Positions 46,031 to 58,740 of a stretch of 64,000 bases of DNA are shown piece after piece. Position 1 is the stretch's first letter. Each line of letters opens with the position of its first letter. The stretch covers positions 114,653 through 178,652 of the forward strand of contig RQTK01001011.1 of NCBI GenBank assembly GCA_003991915.1. The letters are read 5' to 3'. This DNA is from Elysia chlorotica. Lineage: Eukaryota; Mollusca; Gastropoda; Plakobranchidae. The position numbers and the translations under genes were made by a program. The notes beneath the pieces were generated by a model that worked only from the letters and a program-made list of their open reading frames with translations, did not search any database and was not told the DNA's origin.

Positions 46031-46800
46031 GAATCTTGTAACAACAATAATTATTTAAATAGTAATGGCTTGCATAGCAACCTGGTCTGTACAGAAATTG
46101 TATTACTGCTACATGTTTGCAACTGCGCTAGACAGAAACGAATTTTTGTACCTTTGAAGTCTACATTGCAACTAAGGCTCTTGGCCTCCCAAGCGCTCAG
46201 AAAGTTTAGCTGGCTATAAAGAGGATGGTTTGCATCTTTTAAAGTTGACACAATCTTACTTTGACATTTACATAAATATAGCATATCTTCATGGGGGAAA
46301 TATTTTCTGGGTTTGCAAACTTTGTTACATTTGGAGACAATTTTGTCTAGTGTACATATTATTTAAATACATTTGCATCTCCTACCCAACAGATCAGAGG
46401 GAAACATATCACACTCTCAATGACTTATTTATAAAAGATACACTATTTTTTATCGACATAAAATGAGTTAAGTTTCCTTAAAAAGTACAGACCAGTATTT
46501 AACATTTTCAAAAGAGCAATGGTATGAGGGTTCATATTTCATTTACTGTCGAAAGGGACACCAATACACTTGGAAGTGTCTACTTGCTCAAACTCTTCTG
46601 TTTTCTTGACATTTAGAAGTAGGTAATTATCTTCACACTAACTGACAAACCTTCTGATTGCCTCTCTGTAGTTTTTTTCTTCTTCACTTATTAATTCTAT
46701 CAAATTGATGTGTCATCAGCAAATTTCAATAAATGAGTATCACTCAAGTGAGTAATTGAACAATCATTAGTGCACATGGCAAATATACAGATGATAAAAC
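45836..46800 (-). mobile_element. LINE remnant (reverse transcriptase and 3' end)
   Basis: On the minus strand, decayed frames give THLLKFADDTSI (the FADD variant of the RT catalytic box, about 46690-46725), then EAIRRFVS and LLLNVKKTEE, then STLKDANHPLYSQLNFL and FKGTKIRFC near the ORF end (46140-46260). Stops and frameshifts interrupt it. The 3' UTR includes an (TTA)n array (plus 45984-46028) and ends in GACAAATAAAGTTATACACTG followed by CTTAT-like units near 45836-45855, typical of L2/CR1-type LINE tails. It is a dead copy. Confidence 0.7.
45984..46028. repeat. (TAA)n microsatellite inside the LINE 3' region
   Basis: About 15 TAA units. Confidence 0.95.
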
Positions 46801-47024
46801 AGCTCCAGCAGATACATTACATAACTGGGTTGACGTTTTACGATATTTTCGGGGACCCCAGATTTGTAGTATTCCCCATTAAATTCTGTTGTTCCGAAAT
46901 GGAACTACATCTCGTGAAGTTGAATCTAAATCTACACTGTAGCTTAACATGTATATATTCTAAATCTAGTCGATATACGATGGTATCGATCTAGATCTAA
47001 TTCTGTGATTATACTAGATAGTTG

Positions 47025-47110
47025 ACCTTGAGGGGCAAACTGGCTCAAATGGCAGAGCGTTTGGTTCTCAATACGGAGGTGCCTACTTCGAAACCGACGA
47101 CTGGGCAAAT
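47025..47110 (+). mobile_element. SINE head fragment
   Basis: GGGGCAAACTGGCTCAAATGG with CAGAGCG and CAATACGGAGG resembles the tRNA-like head of the minus-strand copy at 47642-47912 (GGCGAACTGGCTCAAATGG, TAGAGCC). The body is missing or unrecognisable. Confidence 0.5.
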
Positions 47111-47641
47111 TGGGCAAATTTATTTGTCAGATTTTTTCCAGGACTGGTTGGTTCAATCAATAACAATGGTCTTACGGGTACTGTTTAATTTCAATTGCTT
47201 TCGGCATGCTTGGAGGCTTAAATTTTCCTCAATCAATAAAATAATGTAAGAGGCTCTTTAGCTAACCTTCTTGAAAATATTAAATTTAGTCCGCGCTCAG
47301 CCTGGATGTTGCTGACATGGTGTTTCTGACACTATGAGATAAAAATCAAAAAAAAACAAAAAAAAAATAACAACAACAAGAAAACGCATTTATTAAATAA
47401 CAGTACACTAGTCCATCGTGTAGTTTTTAAAGTTATGGTTAAGCTTGTGTTTAAGTCAATATTGATAACTGAACCTAATAAGCTTGGCCATCAATTAGGT
47501 TTGCAGTGGCTAACCGCGCTAAAAGTTTAATCTCTGAGTCAATAATTCAGCTATGCACTCTGGATAACAATCATGCGCTCTACCAATCCTTATTGAAATG
47601 CCACTCCAGTTTTGAAACACGTTTGGGTGCATGTTGTAAGT

Positions 47642-47912
47642 AAAGTTGGTTGCTTAATGTCCAATGTCAGAACTATATAGACTGTATTGCAGACAGACCC
47701 TAAGACTGACGTCTGACAATTTTAGGAGTTGCCACACATGAGACAGGATGGGGAGACCTGGACTTCTGTCTCAGCAGATCATATTATACAGACACCGCCC
47801 AACCAGTATGTGACGAAATCGGACAAATACATTTTTGACCGATCCTGAAATTCTAACCACAGATCTTCTAATAAGGAGACAAAGGCTCTACCATTTGAGC
47901 CAGTTCGCCCCC
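47642..47912 (-). mobile_element. tRNA-derived SINE, near complete
   Basis: The minus strand reads from the head GGCGAACTGGCTCAAATGG (A-box-like), through GGTTAGAATTTCAGGATCGG, GCTGAGACAGAAGTCC and CTGTCTCATGTGTGGCA, to GTCAGACGTCAGTCTTAGGG and AGTTCTGACATTGGACATTA. It is the clearest full-length copy in the window. Confidence 0.75.
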
Positions 47913-48182
47913 TGCGCGCATATTGCAAAGTTTTACATCAAAAGCTATGGTACTGCAGCTTCAAGTGGTTGTGCGCATTCAAAAAAGTTTACATGTATAC
48001 ATAATGTGAACCAAACTGCTTTTTCATCTAAAATTACGCTAATCCATATGACTGATCCTTATCTCAAGTAATTTTAATAATGTAATGGTTAGATGGAGAG
48101 TCAAGTATGCTGTTTGGTGGAACGGTGGGCCTGCACAAAGGGCATTTAAGATTCGAATGCCATCTAGCGCTCATAAAGAGCA

Positions 48183-48305
48183 GCCTTCTTTTAAGAGGAT
48201 TTTTCAAAATTTTTTTTTTTTACTGGGAGTGAGTTTGTCCCAAGCCTTCTTTTAAGAGGATTTTTCAATTTTTTTTTGGGGGGGGGGGGAGTGAGTTTTT
48301 GCCCC
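48183..48305. repeat. Tandem duplication of about 60 bp
   Basis: CCTTCTTTTAAGAGGATTTT followed by a T-run and GGGAGTGAGTTT occurs twice in a row, then CCCCATGCTCTTTTAAG starts a third, degraded unit. Confidence 0.85.
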
Positions 48306-48790
48306 ATGCTCTTTTAAGTTTTAACAGAGCGTCGGGAAACCGATTAATTCGATATCTGATCATTCGAAACTGCTCTTAAAAAGTCCGAAATAAATGTTTT
48401 TAAGTTTAAATGCTCCTTGCATATTCTAGCTAATTCAAATTTCAATGATTTACTGCTTCATTTCTTTTATTTCGACATGTTTCCAACCAAATATGACATT
48501 AATGCAATTTTTCCACACAATAAAAGCAGGAGGTTGTGTCGGTAACAATCTTGCAAAAATTAGTAAACATTGAACGGGCTTAACAAGCCTAATCATGGTG
48601 CACAAAAAATGTCTATGAGTACATTCTTATCTAGACCCACAGCCAAGTGACTTCAGCTTTGGCACGCTCTTAAAACACTACATCTTTAAATAGGACATGA
48701 AAGTTCTGGTCTCTGTTAATTGTTATGCGAGTTATCTTTTGTCATGACTTCAGAGCCTCAGCTATCCATGCTGAGAAATGAAAATATGTG

Positions 48791-48851
48791 CATACATGTA
48801 CTTTACTTTGACAGTATTAGACATACATGTACTTTACTTTGACAGTGTTAG
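48791..48851. repeat. 31-bp tandem duplication
   Basis: CATACATGTACTTTACTTTG with ACAGT(A/G)TTAG occurs twice head to tail. Confidence 0.9.
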
Positions 48852-48879
48852 CATGAGGGGAATATGGTGGCCCTGGAGT

Positions 48880-48975
48880 TCAAGTGCCCACCTCCAATGC
48901 AGGAGGTCCAGGTCGAGCTACCTTGCTCCATACTGGGTAAGTCCTTGTCAGTATAATGTGACCGGCCAAGTCCAG
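48880..48975 (+). mobile_element. SINE fragment
   Basis: A B-box-like AGGTCGAGCTACC is followed by TTGTCAGTATAATGTGACCG, matching the SINE head-body junction at 16190-16250. Confidence 0.45.
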
Positions 48976-50283
48976 GGTAATCGATTTCTGAAGTACCGCT
49001 GCAATAGAGGATCTATTTTTAGACCTAGAAGATGTTAAAAATAGTGGGAAAAATGGCTATCTCGGACTATGACTTTTGTATGTTGCTCAGTTAAATCAGT
49101 TGTATAAAGATTGGCCACATGATTTTGTATTGACATCATTTTTTGTTACCAAATGGTGTAAATGTAAGATTTCAAGAAAATATAATACATGAAAAAGGAA
49201 ACATAACACTGAGTGAAGGGGGTGTTTCTGGTGAAGTTGGCGCTCCTATCATGATTATTCTTTGTACACATCTAGTTCTTTCATTACTGTCCATATACTA
49301 GTTGAGATGACAAGGCAGAACAAAGTTCTGCCTCTTCCAAAGGAATACATTTCGGTATAAAGTAGCATAGTTTTTTGGCATGCTTATTACAAAATACAAT
49401 CCTTTAATTTAAGATAAAAGAAAAATAAAACAAACGCTAAGTTGGTTTTTGGTTAAGCAAGTTCAGTCATATTGCACAAATAAAAAATTGGTTTCAATAA
49501 AACCACTGGAAATCTAATGAAAACTGTTGATGGTAATAGATGGGGGATGAATGAAAGAAACAGCACCACAGTCAACCTTATTTATGACATGTTTATTGTT
49601 GATCATTATGCTGACAAATTTTGGCCAACAGGTTGAGTTTTAGTCAATTTTTACAACAAACACACAAAAAATTTTTTAATAAAATGAATGAATAAATTAG
49701 TTTGATTTTCTTCATTTGTAACATCTATTTAAAATGTTCTTGATTTATGTAACTCAGCTCAGAAAAGTGAGATCTAGAATCAACTTTTTTTTTCTTTCAA
49801 TTTTCATGTAAAATGTCTCAATAAAGTCTGAGATCACCTTTTGAGCAATTAATTCTCCTAGGTTTCCTCAATGCCAAATGGAGATAATGGCTTTCATTCA
49901 AAAGCAAAGATATCACACAGGTTAAGGATTAAACCTAAAACCTCTACTTCTTTGTTAAACATTATACCCTTTGAGGTATCTATTGCCTTATCACCTTTGA
50001 TGGGCCCAATTCACTTTGTTAGGAGGAAGCAAGTGAAGGGTACAAGTTCATGGATATGTTTGCATTTTAGACCAAAGTTACAGCACTTTTAGATGTAGAA
50101 CGCTTGAGTTAATGAGTAAAGTAATGAAAAAGCGTAGACAGATATTTTGCAAATATCATGATGTCAAACCTGCAGCATAAATATCATACTCATTTTTAGC
50201 ATAGAAACGTATATTTTATGAAGAAAAAAAAAAAAGGTGGAACAGGTGTCATGTTCATGTGCTCATGTGTTGGGGTCGTATGT

Positions 50284-53200
50284 TTACCATGCAGGATCAT
50301 TGACTACTTGATTCGTCTCCTCTTCAAAATTCATGTACGGGATTTCCTCTGAACCAGCTCTCATTTTGTAATGGATAAAACTGGTACAGTGGTAGGAAAT
50401 AAGAAAAAAAACAACAAACTGTTATTGTCTGAAAAGAAAAAGTTATGCTTATCTTAAAAGTAAAAGAATTTCTAATAAATTGTCAAGTATGACTCTTTCT
50501 CAGTTGGTAGAGTCTTTGATTAGAAATTCTAGCACTGGCAGTAGCTTCCAACTTATTGCTGCTACAGATTGAAGCCACTAGATGATGATACGTGATTGAT
50601 TAAAGATGAATTTGGGTTCCCTTTGGGGTTTGTCCAAAATAAAAAAAAGAACTTTCGTCAAAGATTTGGATCTGTTAATGTTATCACAAAATTAATGTTC
50701 TAATTTTCTTACAGATTTATATATTCTATTTTTGTAATTAAAGAAATGAACTGGTATATGTGTGGATAAAAATTGAGTTAAAATATTCCATTTTTGCCTT
50801 ATTAAAAAAGAAAAAAAAGAAAAGAAAAACAAAACCTTGTAACATGCCAACTAAAAAAATTTTGAAAGGACATTACAGCAATACTGATTCTTTAGGTGTA
50901 CCAAAATTATAATAACAGAATCTATGAAAAATGTAAATGAATATTTCATAATCACTTATGCGACTAAAAAAAAAATTACCCTTTGACTTTGACTTGGACT
51001 TTGACACCCCAGGGATCATTTTTGTTTGTTTTAAAATACTTTGAACCGGAATATAATAGTGAAATTTTCAGCATACCTCAAAAATGATTTTCTTACAAGT
51101 AATACCAATGATAATGGCCAAAACTTTGAAATGAAATTGACCAGAGATCATTTCTAAAACCTCCACCTTTTTGGAAATGGGGGTGACTTTGAATTGACAC
51201 CCAACTCCATAAACAAAAACTATGATATTCCTATCAGTATACAGGGAATGATACAGACATCACACCACTGTAAAGAGGACAGCTGAGATTTCTTTCTATT
51301 ATTACTTCATTACCACACATCGCCTAGCAAATATATTTCCTCTTACTCCAACTCCTGCTCCTCCTTCTCCTCTTAGTTCTACACCTCCTAATTTTACTCT
51401 TACTCATCCTACTTCTTTTCCTTCCACTACTCCTACTCATCCTACTTCTATTCCTACTCCTACTCCTATTCAAACTCCTACTCCAATTCCTACTCTTCAC
51501 ACTCCTGCTGCTCCTCCTCCTTCGCCTATTCCTACTCTTATCTACTCGCACCACTAATACTTCTCCTACTCCCATTTCTCCTCCTCTTACACCTCATACA
51601 GCTCCTGCTCAGACTCCTTTCTCCTCCTCTAATTCCTACTCCCCCTTGTCTTCCTCTTCCACCTTCTTTTATTAGTCTTAATCCTCCTCCTCTTGCTCAT
51701 CATCATCCTCCTCCTCCTCCTTCTAATCCTTAGTCATCCCACTCCTACTCTAACTCTATCCTACTACTCCTCTTCATCTTCTTCTTCCACCACTTCCTTC
51801 TCTTAGTCCTACTCCTTCTCCATCCACTCCTATTCCTTTTCCTATTCCTCCTCCTCATAGTGGTGCTTGATCCTGTACTCCTCCTCCTCCTACCACTACC
51901 ACTAATACTACTACATGAAATACTGCTACTGCTGCTGCTATTGCTGCTGTTACCACTCCTCCTCCTCTTTTTCCTTCTACTATTTATAATTCTCCTACTC
52001 ATCTTCCGCCTCATCCTCATCTCCCTTCTGTTGCTACTCCTACTAGTACTCATATTCTTATTTTCCACCTACTCCTATTTCTACTCCTCTTCTCCTTCCT
52101 ACCCATACTTCTACTCCTACTTGTACTCATCTTTTCCCTCCTAGTTAGGTCGGTGTCAGTATGGTAGGCTGAGACAAGAGTCATGGTATTCGCGCTCTAT
52201 CTCTGCTGCTCCCACTCCTCTAGTTCTTTCTACATTAGCTGCCTGTTGAAATGTGGGGGCACAAAGTCGCCCCCGATGTACGATCAGGTATGCATCAGTT
52301 CTTTGTCTATTTAACAGGTAGGGGCACAAAGTCACCCCCAACGTACTGATTATACCATAGTAAACACAACGTACGGATAGGGTTAAATTAAAAGACTTAC
52401 ACAACCACAAAAACCATTGCAGCAATTATCCCAGAGGCCAAAAGATAACACAATCCTGGCATGAAGCTGAGAGTTGCTGGATAGAGCTGGTTAAAGAGCA
52501 GGGAGGCCAGGAGAGATACAACACTCTCTGATGCAGCAATTAATCCAAACAACCGACCTGAAAGAAAAAAAACAATAACTTTACAAAATCATTTTTCAGA
52601 ACAGAGTCACCTCCTGTGGCGTTGACCTGCATTTATTATTACCTTATAAGGTAGAGTTCAACACCATTGAGGTTTTTATGTCAATATATATATATATAAT
52701 TATATACAAATACAATTATACACATTTACCTTTTAAAGCAAGGCTCAACAATAAGGAGTACATGTATAATATTTATATATTTATATATATTGACTGAAGA
52801 CATCTCGACAATTTTAATTTGAGCTTCTAGATGTGTCAATGTCAATATTAATGTGGTAAAAGACTTAGACAGAACAGAAGTGTCAGGCAAACCCTTATGT
52901 CCAAGGTATTCAGTAGTGGAATCCAGATAAATTAGTAAGAATAACCCCTTTTTTTTATTATTACCTTATAAGGTAGAGTTCAACACCATTGAGGTTTTTA
53001 TGTCAATATATATATATATAATTATATACAAATACAATTATACACATTTACCTTTTAAAGCAAGGCTCAACAATAAGGAGTACATGTATAATATTTATAT
53101 ATTTATATATATTGACTGAAGACATCTCGACAATTTTAATTTGAGCTTCTAGATGTGTCAATGTCAATATTAATGTGGTAAAAGACTTAGACAGAACAGA

Positions 53201-56101
53201 AGTGTCATGGCAAACCCTTATGTCAAGGTATTCATAGTGGAATCCAGAAAATTAGTAAGAATTAAGAAATTAATATGCCACTCTAAATCTAAGAGGTTTG
53301 AATTGACTTGTCATCTTGTATTTTAAGTGATTGTCCCCTAAAATTACCACAAAATTTTTTTTCAAGTCTAAAAATTTGGTTTTCACCTCAGTTTGTAAGT
53401 ATAGTCCTCTAAGACTTCTACCCTAAACAAACTGCAGGCAAATAGGGCAGAACTAATGCCCATTTAGCGAAATTCTTGAAACTTTTCCTCAAACTTTTGG
53501 CATAGACAAATATGACTGAACATGACTGCCAACCTATTGTTGACTTTAAAGAAATTTTTACCTTGTTCCTCGGAAGATACCATGATTGACATTGTGGCTC
53601 GCAGTCCAGCTGATGGCACCCCTTTAAACATTCCCACACAAACCGCTGATATAAAAAAAGGAGTACATGATAGCTACGGTGGAATCTGCTTACAATAAAC
53701 CATTTTAGTTTTATACAAATTTTTCCAAGGCACTAGTTACCCTTTTCTCTTAACAGTAACTGGTTGAGCTAAACTTGGTATAAAATAAATGTCTAGGCTG
53801 TACCCAAGCAGTTTATCTTAAGCAGATTCCAAAGTATCAAATACAGTGATGAGGGAAACTCAATAGGGAGAGAGAGCGGAGATCAAACATTTCACAAATA
53901 AAAAATTTAACTATGATTATCTATAACAGTGTAAAAAAGGATATGTGTTCGATGTAATATAGAGTAGTTTTAGGTTATAATCAAAAAACACTATCTATGG
54001 AATATAAGTTACTTTTTTAATTTAAAAATAAAATCACAGCTACCACTCACGAAATAATGATGTAGCAATATCTTTTTTTTTAGTAATCATTTCTTTCTTT
54101 CTATAAGATAAAAAAAACCCAGCTAAAATACATATTAACACTTTCTCATCATGATTCAAAATACAAGTTTCATTAATTTTATCTAATTCTAAATGCAGCT
54201 AAAATTATTTCTTTTCTCCTGGGTTGAGTCTTATGGAATCGATGATGAGTTGGTGTAAATTATAAGAAATGTAAATGTGAAAAAAGGAACTCTTCAACTT
54301 ACCTAAATATATCAGCCATTTTGTGCCAGCAAGTCCTGTTATGGCATAATCAGCTGCATATGAGATGAGCCCAAAAATAACCAGGGGTAGATCTTTTACA
54401 GTTGTCAATTTTTTGACAAAGGGCAAGAAAAATACTAAAGTTGAAAATCTCATGAAGTTATCCAGGCCCTTTACATAACCATACATGGTCTGAGAAAAAC
54501 CTAAATTCTCTCTTAGGTAGAGTAAGGAAATGTCCATATCACCTGTAAAAAAAAGCAAAAAAAAAACAAACATGTCACCATCAAATCAAATCAAATTTCC
54601 AACTCGGATCGCAGTCTACAGCAAACAGTTGATTGAACAGATAGATTGAACGCTAAATGGTGGCATTTTTCCCATGACTTTGATACAAGTAAATAAAAAT
54701 TATGTATCTCACCACAAACAAAGGAAGAACTGGTAATGAATTTTGTCAGTATCTAATGTTGACTTTATACTACATTTCACCATCACAAATGCTCCTTTAA
54801 TATGAATGTAAAGCAACTTTCAAAAGATAGATATAAAACAGTACTTTTTATATACTACCCTTTTTAAATTGTTGCAAATTCACTATCTTAATATTCACAG
54901 CTTAAGGCCAGAACCAGACTGCATAAGTGGCTGGGGTGGGGCTGTGGCTGGACTGGGGATTCTTTATGAAACCCTCTTTTATTTATTTGTGCAATCAGAT
55001 CGTGGCTAAAAAATACAAAAGGGTTTAATACAGAAGCCACAACCCCACCCTAGCCACCAGCGTCAGTCTGGCTGTGGTCTAATATTGGTAATTCTTTTGT
55101 ACCTTGTACATGTATCTATACAAAAATTCAATTCATTAACCCAAATTTTAAAGCTACAAAAGTTTGCTCTTCTCTTACCATATTTTATTTCAATGAACAA
55201 GTGCTAAAGCAGTTAGATTTGCTATCTTCTCACCTGAAGTACAAAGCATGAGCATGTCCAGAACCAGCACCTGCAAAATCAGTGCTGGCAGAGTCCACCC
55301 CCGGCGTGTCTTACGCACACACTGAAGCGTTTCAGACAAAAAACGAAGCATGGCACGCCCACAACTCTCACGCTCCAACATCTCTGAAGTTGCTGCTTGA
55401 ACATTGTCTAGCCAAAAAGCAGCATAAATAATAGCCACTCCAATGCTAATGCACAAGAGAGAAAAAGTAGCAACATAGCCTTTCTCAAGCATAGGTCCAG
55501 ACACGAATACACCAACTGATCCTGCAAGGAATATCATAGCCTCCACTATTCCAACTCTAATCATTTTGTTGGAAGGAGATGAAATGTGGCCTACAAAGCT
55601 GTACACGGCCATCAGACATGCAATAAATCCACCACAAAGCCCATTAATTATTGGGCCCACAATAATGCACACTACTGGGGCAGACATAAATTTGGCATTC
55701 AATAAGCCAGAAATATAAGAAAACAAGGCCCCAAAACATGGGATCATGACAGGAACCTTTCTACCCCATTTGTCACCAAATGGTCCAAGGAAAAGAATTG
55801 TTGTGAAAAAAGATGTAGTTGTTAATGCAATATTTGAATTAAGAGTCCAGTAAGATGTTTTTGATGTGATGTCATTGTCCTCATGTACATGGTCATCTTT
55901 AAAGCTTTTATTGTGTTGTAGGGCTTCACAGAATTCAGAATCTTTGTAAGAATGCAGGCAGACCTTGTTAAAAATAAGGGCTTGATATGATGGAAAATAG
56001 AGAAAGTTTGCAAACATGTACAGGAATAACACAGGCTCCACAGTGATGTTCGCCAAGTCAAATTGGAAGCCACAAAATCGTATATAGATGTTTTTCCCCA
56101 T
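50284..56101 (-). CDS. SLC46-family MFS transporter, copy B, complete, five coding exons
   Basis: Exons (minus): 56101-55234, 54542-54303, 53645-53562, 52557-52401 and 50380-50284, joining in frame to 1446 bp, 481 aa. Introns are GT-AG with phases 1,1,1,2, at the same protein positions as introns 6-9 of copy A. The 868-bp first exon covers copy A exons 1-6 without interruption. The protein has about twelve hydrophobic segments, the SLC46 N-terminal ITVEPVLFLYMF, a charged first extracellular loop, and a canonical MFS loop 2-3 motif GPFGDKWGRK (106-115). It should be a proton-coupled or facilitative carrier of organic anions or folate-like compounds; the substrate is not predictable. The ATG of MGKNIYIRF is preferred because an AG acceptor (CATCAACCAG) lies just upstream, suggesting a non-coding 5' exon. 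The last exon encodes an acidic tail ending NDPAW. Confidence 0.9.
51340..52145. repeat. 800-bp polypyrimidine-rich tract in SLC46 copy B intron 4
   Basis: The plus strand is almost all C and T with regular single A: degenerate units of CTCCTACTC, TCCTCC and TTCCTAC. The minus (transcribed) strand is therefore purine-rich. Open frames full of Arg/Ser or Leu across it are compositional. Confidence 0.9.
52146..52210 (+). mobile_element. Partial SINE in SLC46 copy B intron 4
   Basis: TTAGGTCGGTGTCAGTATGG, GGCTGAGACAAGAGTCATGG and TATTCGCGC match the SINE body at 16225-16285. It starts where the pyrimidine tract ends. Confidence 0.6.
52632..53262. repeat. 310-bp direct tandem duplication in SLC46 copy B intron 3
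   Basis: Copy 1 is 52632-52943, copy 2 is 52954-53262, offset 322. The first 250 bp are identical. The last 60 bp differ by several one-base or two-base indels (TCAGGC/TCATGGC, TGTCCAAGG/TGTCAAGG, TTCAGTAG/TTCATAG, AGATAAATT/AGAAAATT). Copies are separated by AACCCC and a T-run. Confidence 0.95.
54905..55080. mobile_element. Possible small MITE in SLC46 copy B intron 1
   Basis: The left end (CCAGACTGCATAAGTGGCTG, then GGGTGGGGCTGTGGCT) and right end (AGCCACAACCCCACCC, then CCAGCGTCAGTCTGG) are inverted relative to each other over about 46 bp at roughly 80 percent identity. Total length is about 175 bp with a short AT-rich centre. The target duplication is unclear. Confidence 0.45.
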
Positions 56102-57854
56102 TTTTAAAGATCTTGGGAAATCAGTTGTTAATCTGGTTGATGAGAAAACAAAAACATAAAAATTTACTAAAGGCAACCGCACATAAGAACAAACAAAAGT
56201 AAAGTTCCTAAAAATGCAAATGAGATATATGGATATTCTTATTGGTCATCAAAACGAAATTTCTAAAGAAGCTAATCTTAAAGATCATGTAAAACAATCA
56301 TGGGGAGTGATTGACATGCTTTGAGCAGTCACAGTCCTAAATAAACATTGAAACAGTCTCGTAAATCCGTCGAGCAAGATAGAAGATCAAAGAGCTAAAG
56401 ACACCAGTTTAAAATGTGAGACGTGTGTGAAAAGAAAGTTGTAGATGGGTGGGGGTGTGAATGGCTCGACACCATCCAGATACAGTAATGTAATACATGT
56501 ATTGGTTGGGCTCCAACGAACCATGCATCAAACAAACTAACAAGCTAGTTCGTTGTGCCCGAGTTGTACCGTGCTTCTTGCCTTGTTCATGCCCTGACCT
56601 ATTTTATAAATTCCAAGTGCCATAGCAGCAGCATCTTAGCGTAAGAGGCCTATTTTTTGCAAGGTCCCTTTACCGCCATGGTACCCAAGCTTAGACCATT
56701 TTTTTTTCTCCCCTAAATATCACCATCTCTTTCTAATTTGATATATTTGCTTAAATTTGTCTCTCAAATACCTGTAGTAAACATGTTTTAATCTGAGTTT
56801 AACTATGAGTAGATCAAATACATAATTTCTGTTCAAACTCTTCTTTTTATAAATCATGTCTTGTACAGGTACAGTCAATTTAAGCTTGTCATGTATATAT
56901 AACAAGAATTCTTTTTCCTGAGTCTAATAATTAAATACTGTGAGAGAGAACGTCATCTATGTAATCAGTGCATTTAGAATTTGGAGGTACAAGAAAAATG
57001 AGAAACTTTTTTTCCTTTGATTTTAAACGTAATTAAAAGTTTTGGTTGCCATTTTGAGCAAAAACAATGGTAAATGTGACTAAGAACTTTGCTACATTTA
57101 CAAATAAAATTATGCCATTACAAAAAATTGTGTATGAGAGTTTTTTGTTTTTCTTTATGAAGCCCACTGCAGTAAACCAAGCCCCAGGTGATTTTTTTAA
57201 GGAGGATTTGAAATCTCTTGTAAAACTTGTTCTGCATCCCTGGTTATGTATCTTTACCGCACAAGTGCCAACTCTGGAGGCACTTAACCAATGTCCGGGA
57301 AAATTCCAGAACTAGCTGTGAGTGTGGGCTATTTGACAAAGATGGAAACATGTAAATAAAAAAACTGCAATATATACAGTTTCTGCCTCTGTTTTGTATA
57401 TGTACAGACTTCTATCCAAACTTTGTATTAAAGAATTGTTTGTGTTCAACTTCAAATCAAAGTTGTGGTCATATAGTCAAATAAAACAGAGCCATGACCT
57501 CGCATTTTTTCATTTCCTAAGTATAAAGAAAGATTATTGAGAGTCTTTTGAAAAAGTGACAAAATAATATTATTATGATACACAGCAATAACATCTATAT
57601 GGCTGGAAAACTATAAATTATAATATTACTATATAAATCTAGTGCCTATAAAATAACAGAGTGATTATTCCTAGCCAGGCTGCCAATACTAAAAAGTGTT
57701 ATTCCCAGCCTGTATTTTGCCAATCCAATCTCACTAAAACCTGTCCAAGATATCTTTCATCATTCTGTATTTTAACTTAGATTTAGATAATAGATTAGAA
57801 ATCTATTCAAGTTACTTCTATTTAACTAAAAGTTAAAACAGAGATTTAAACAGA

Positions 57855-58740
57855 GATCGCCAAGGTTATCTAGTATCTCATGTCAGGAAAGGCAGCAGTC
57901 CAGACGACATACCACCTAAGGCTCTTAAGGCCGACAAACAGACTTTGACTGACATGCTGCACCCAGTCCCATGCAAGATCTGGGAACAAGAGCAGGTTCC
58001 AGAAGACTGGAATAGGGGTCACCTTGTTAAGCTGCCAAAAAAATAGATTTGTCATTCTGCGACAACTGGCAAGGAATCATGCTGCTGTCCACCATAGGAA
58101 AAGTTTTAACGAAAATCAGGTTGGAGAGGCTGAAGACCATTCTGGACAATAGTCTCCATGATGAACAGACACAGACAGGCTTCTGACAAGATCACTCGTG
58201 CACAGACCAGATAGCTACCATGCGCATCATGATCAAGCAGCACTGGAGTGGCACTGTATGTAGTTTTTGTTGACTATAAAATGCATTCATCTTCTAGAAA
58301 CTGATGTACCACTATGGCTTTCCACCGAAGTTCATCACCATAATCCAACAATTTTATGAAGACGCCACTTATGAAGTCATCCACGACAGGATTGCCAGGG
58401 TTGCCTGTTCTCGCCAACAATCCACTAGGGCTGCATCAACATCAAAGAAGTTATGAAGTTTGTCTCCTACTACCTTGACAGTGCTGCAAGTCAAGACGAG
58501 AAGATAGACGATGACATAAGATGCCGAATAAAGCCAGATACGCCTTCTATATCCTTAGACCAATCTGGAGGTCTACAGAAGCAGACTTGGAGGCGTAGCA
58601 CTGAGGCAGATTAAAAGCGATCCATGACACATGGGCCAAGCTGAAGAGGACCCGCCAGAATCGAGTCCGGTGGAGGGGAGTTGTTGTGGCCCTATGTTCT
58701 ACAAGGAATCAAGAGGCTAAAAACTGCACTATTTGACTAA
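57855..58740 (+). mobile_element. Decayed LINE reverse-transcriptase remnant
   Basis: Shifting plus-strand frames encode RT-like blocks in the expected order: PDDIPPKALKAD, VPEDWNRGHLVKLPKK (about 57990-58045), then a region like LLSTIGKVLTKIRLERLK and DEQTQTGF, FVDYK (in place of the usual FxDxxKAFD), and a C-terminus like TWAKLKRTRQNRVRWRGVVV then ALCSTRNQEA (58630-58720). Stops and frameshifts are numerous. The YADD box region is deleted or unrecognisable. It is a different family from the element at 60926-61735. Confidence 0.75.

Larger units (their letters stand above)
46801..50283. other. Intergenic region downstream of SLC46 copy B
   Basis: No conserved exon was found. Contents: SINE head (47025-47110), a near-complete SINE on the minus strand (47642-47912), two short tandem duplications (48183-48305 and 48791-48851), a further SINE fragment (48880-48975), and AT-rich unique sequence. 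The 3'UTR of copy B lies just left of 50284. Confidence 0.55.

Noticed and set aside
52156-52425. 89-codon minus-strand ORF at the end of SLC46 copy B as its C-terminus
   Set aside because: It reads through the exon 4 donor into a SINE fragment. The phase-compatible last exon at 50284-50380 gives a better gene, matching the layout of copy A.
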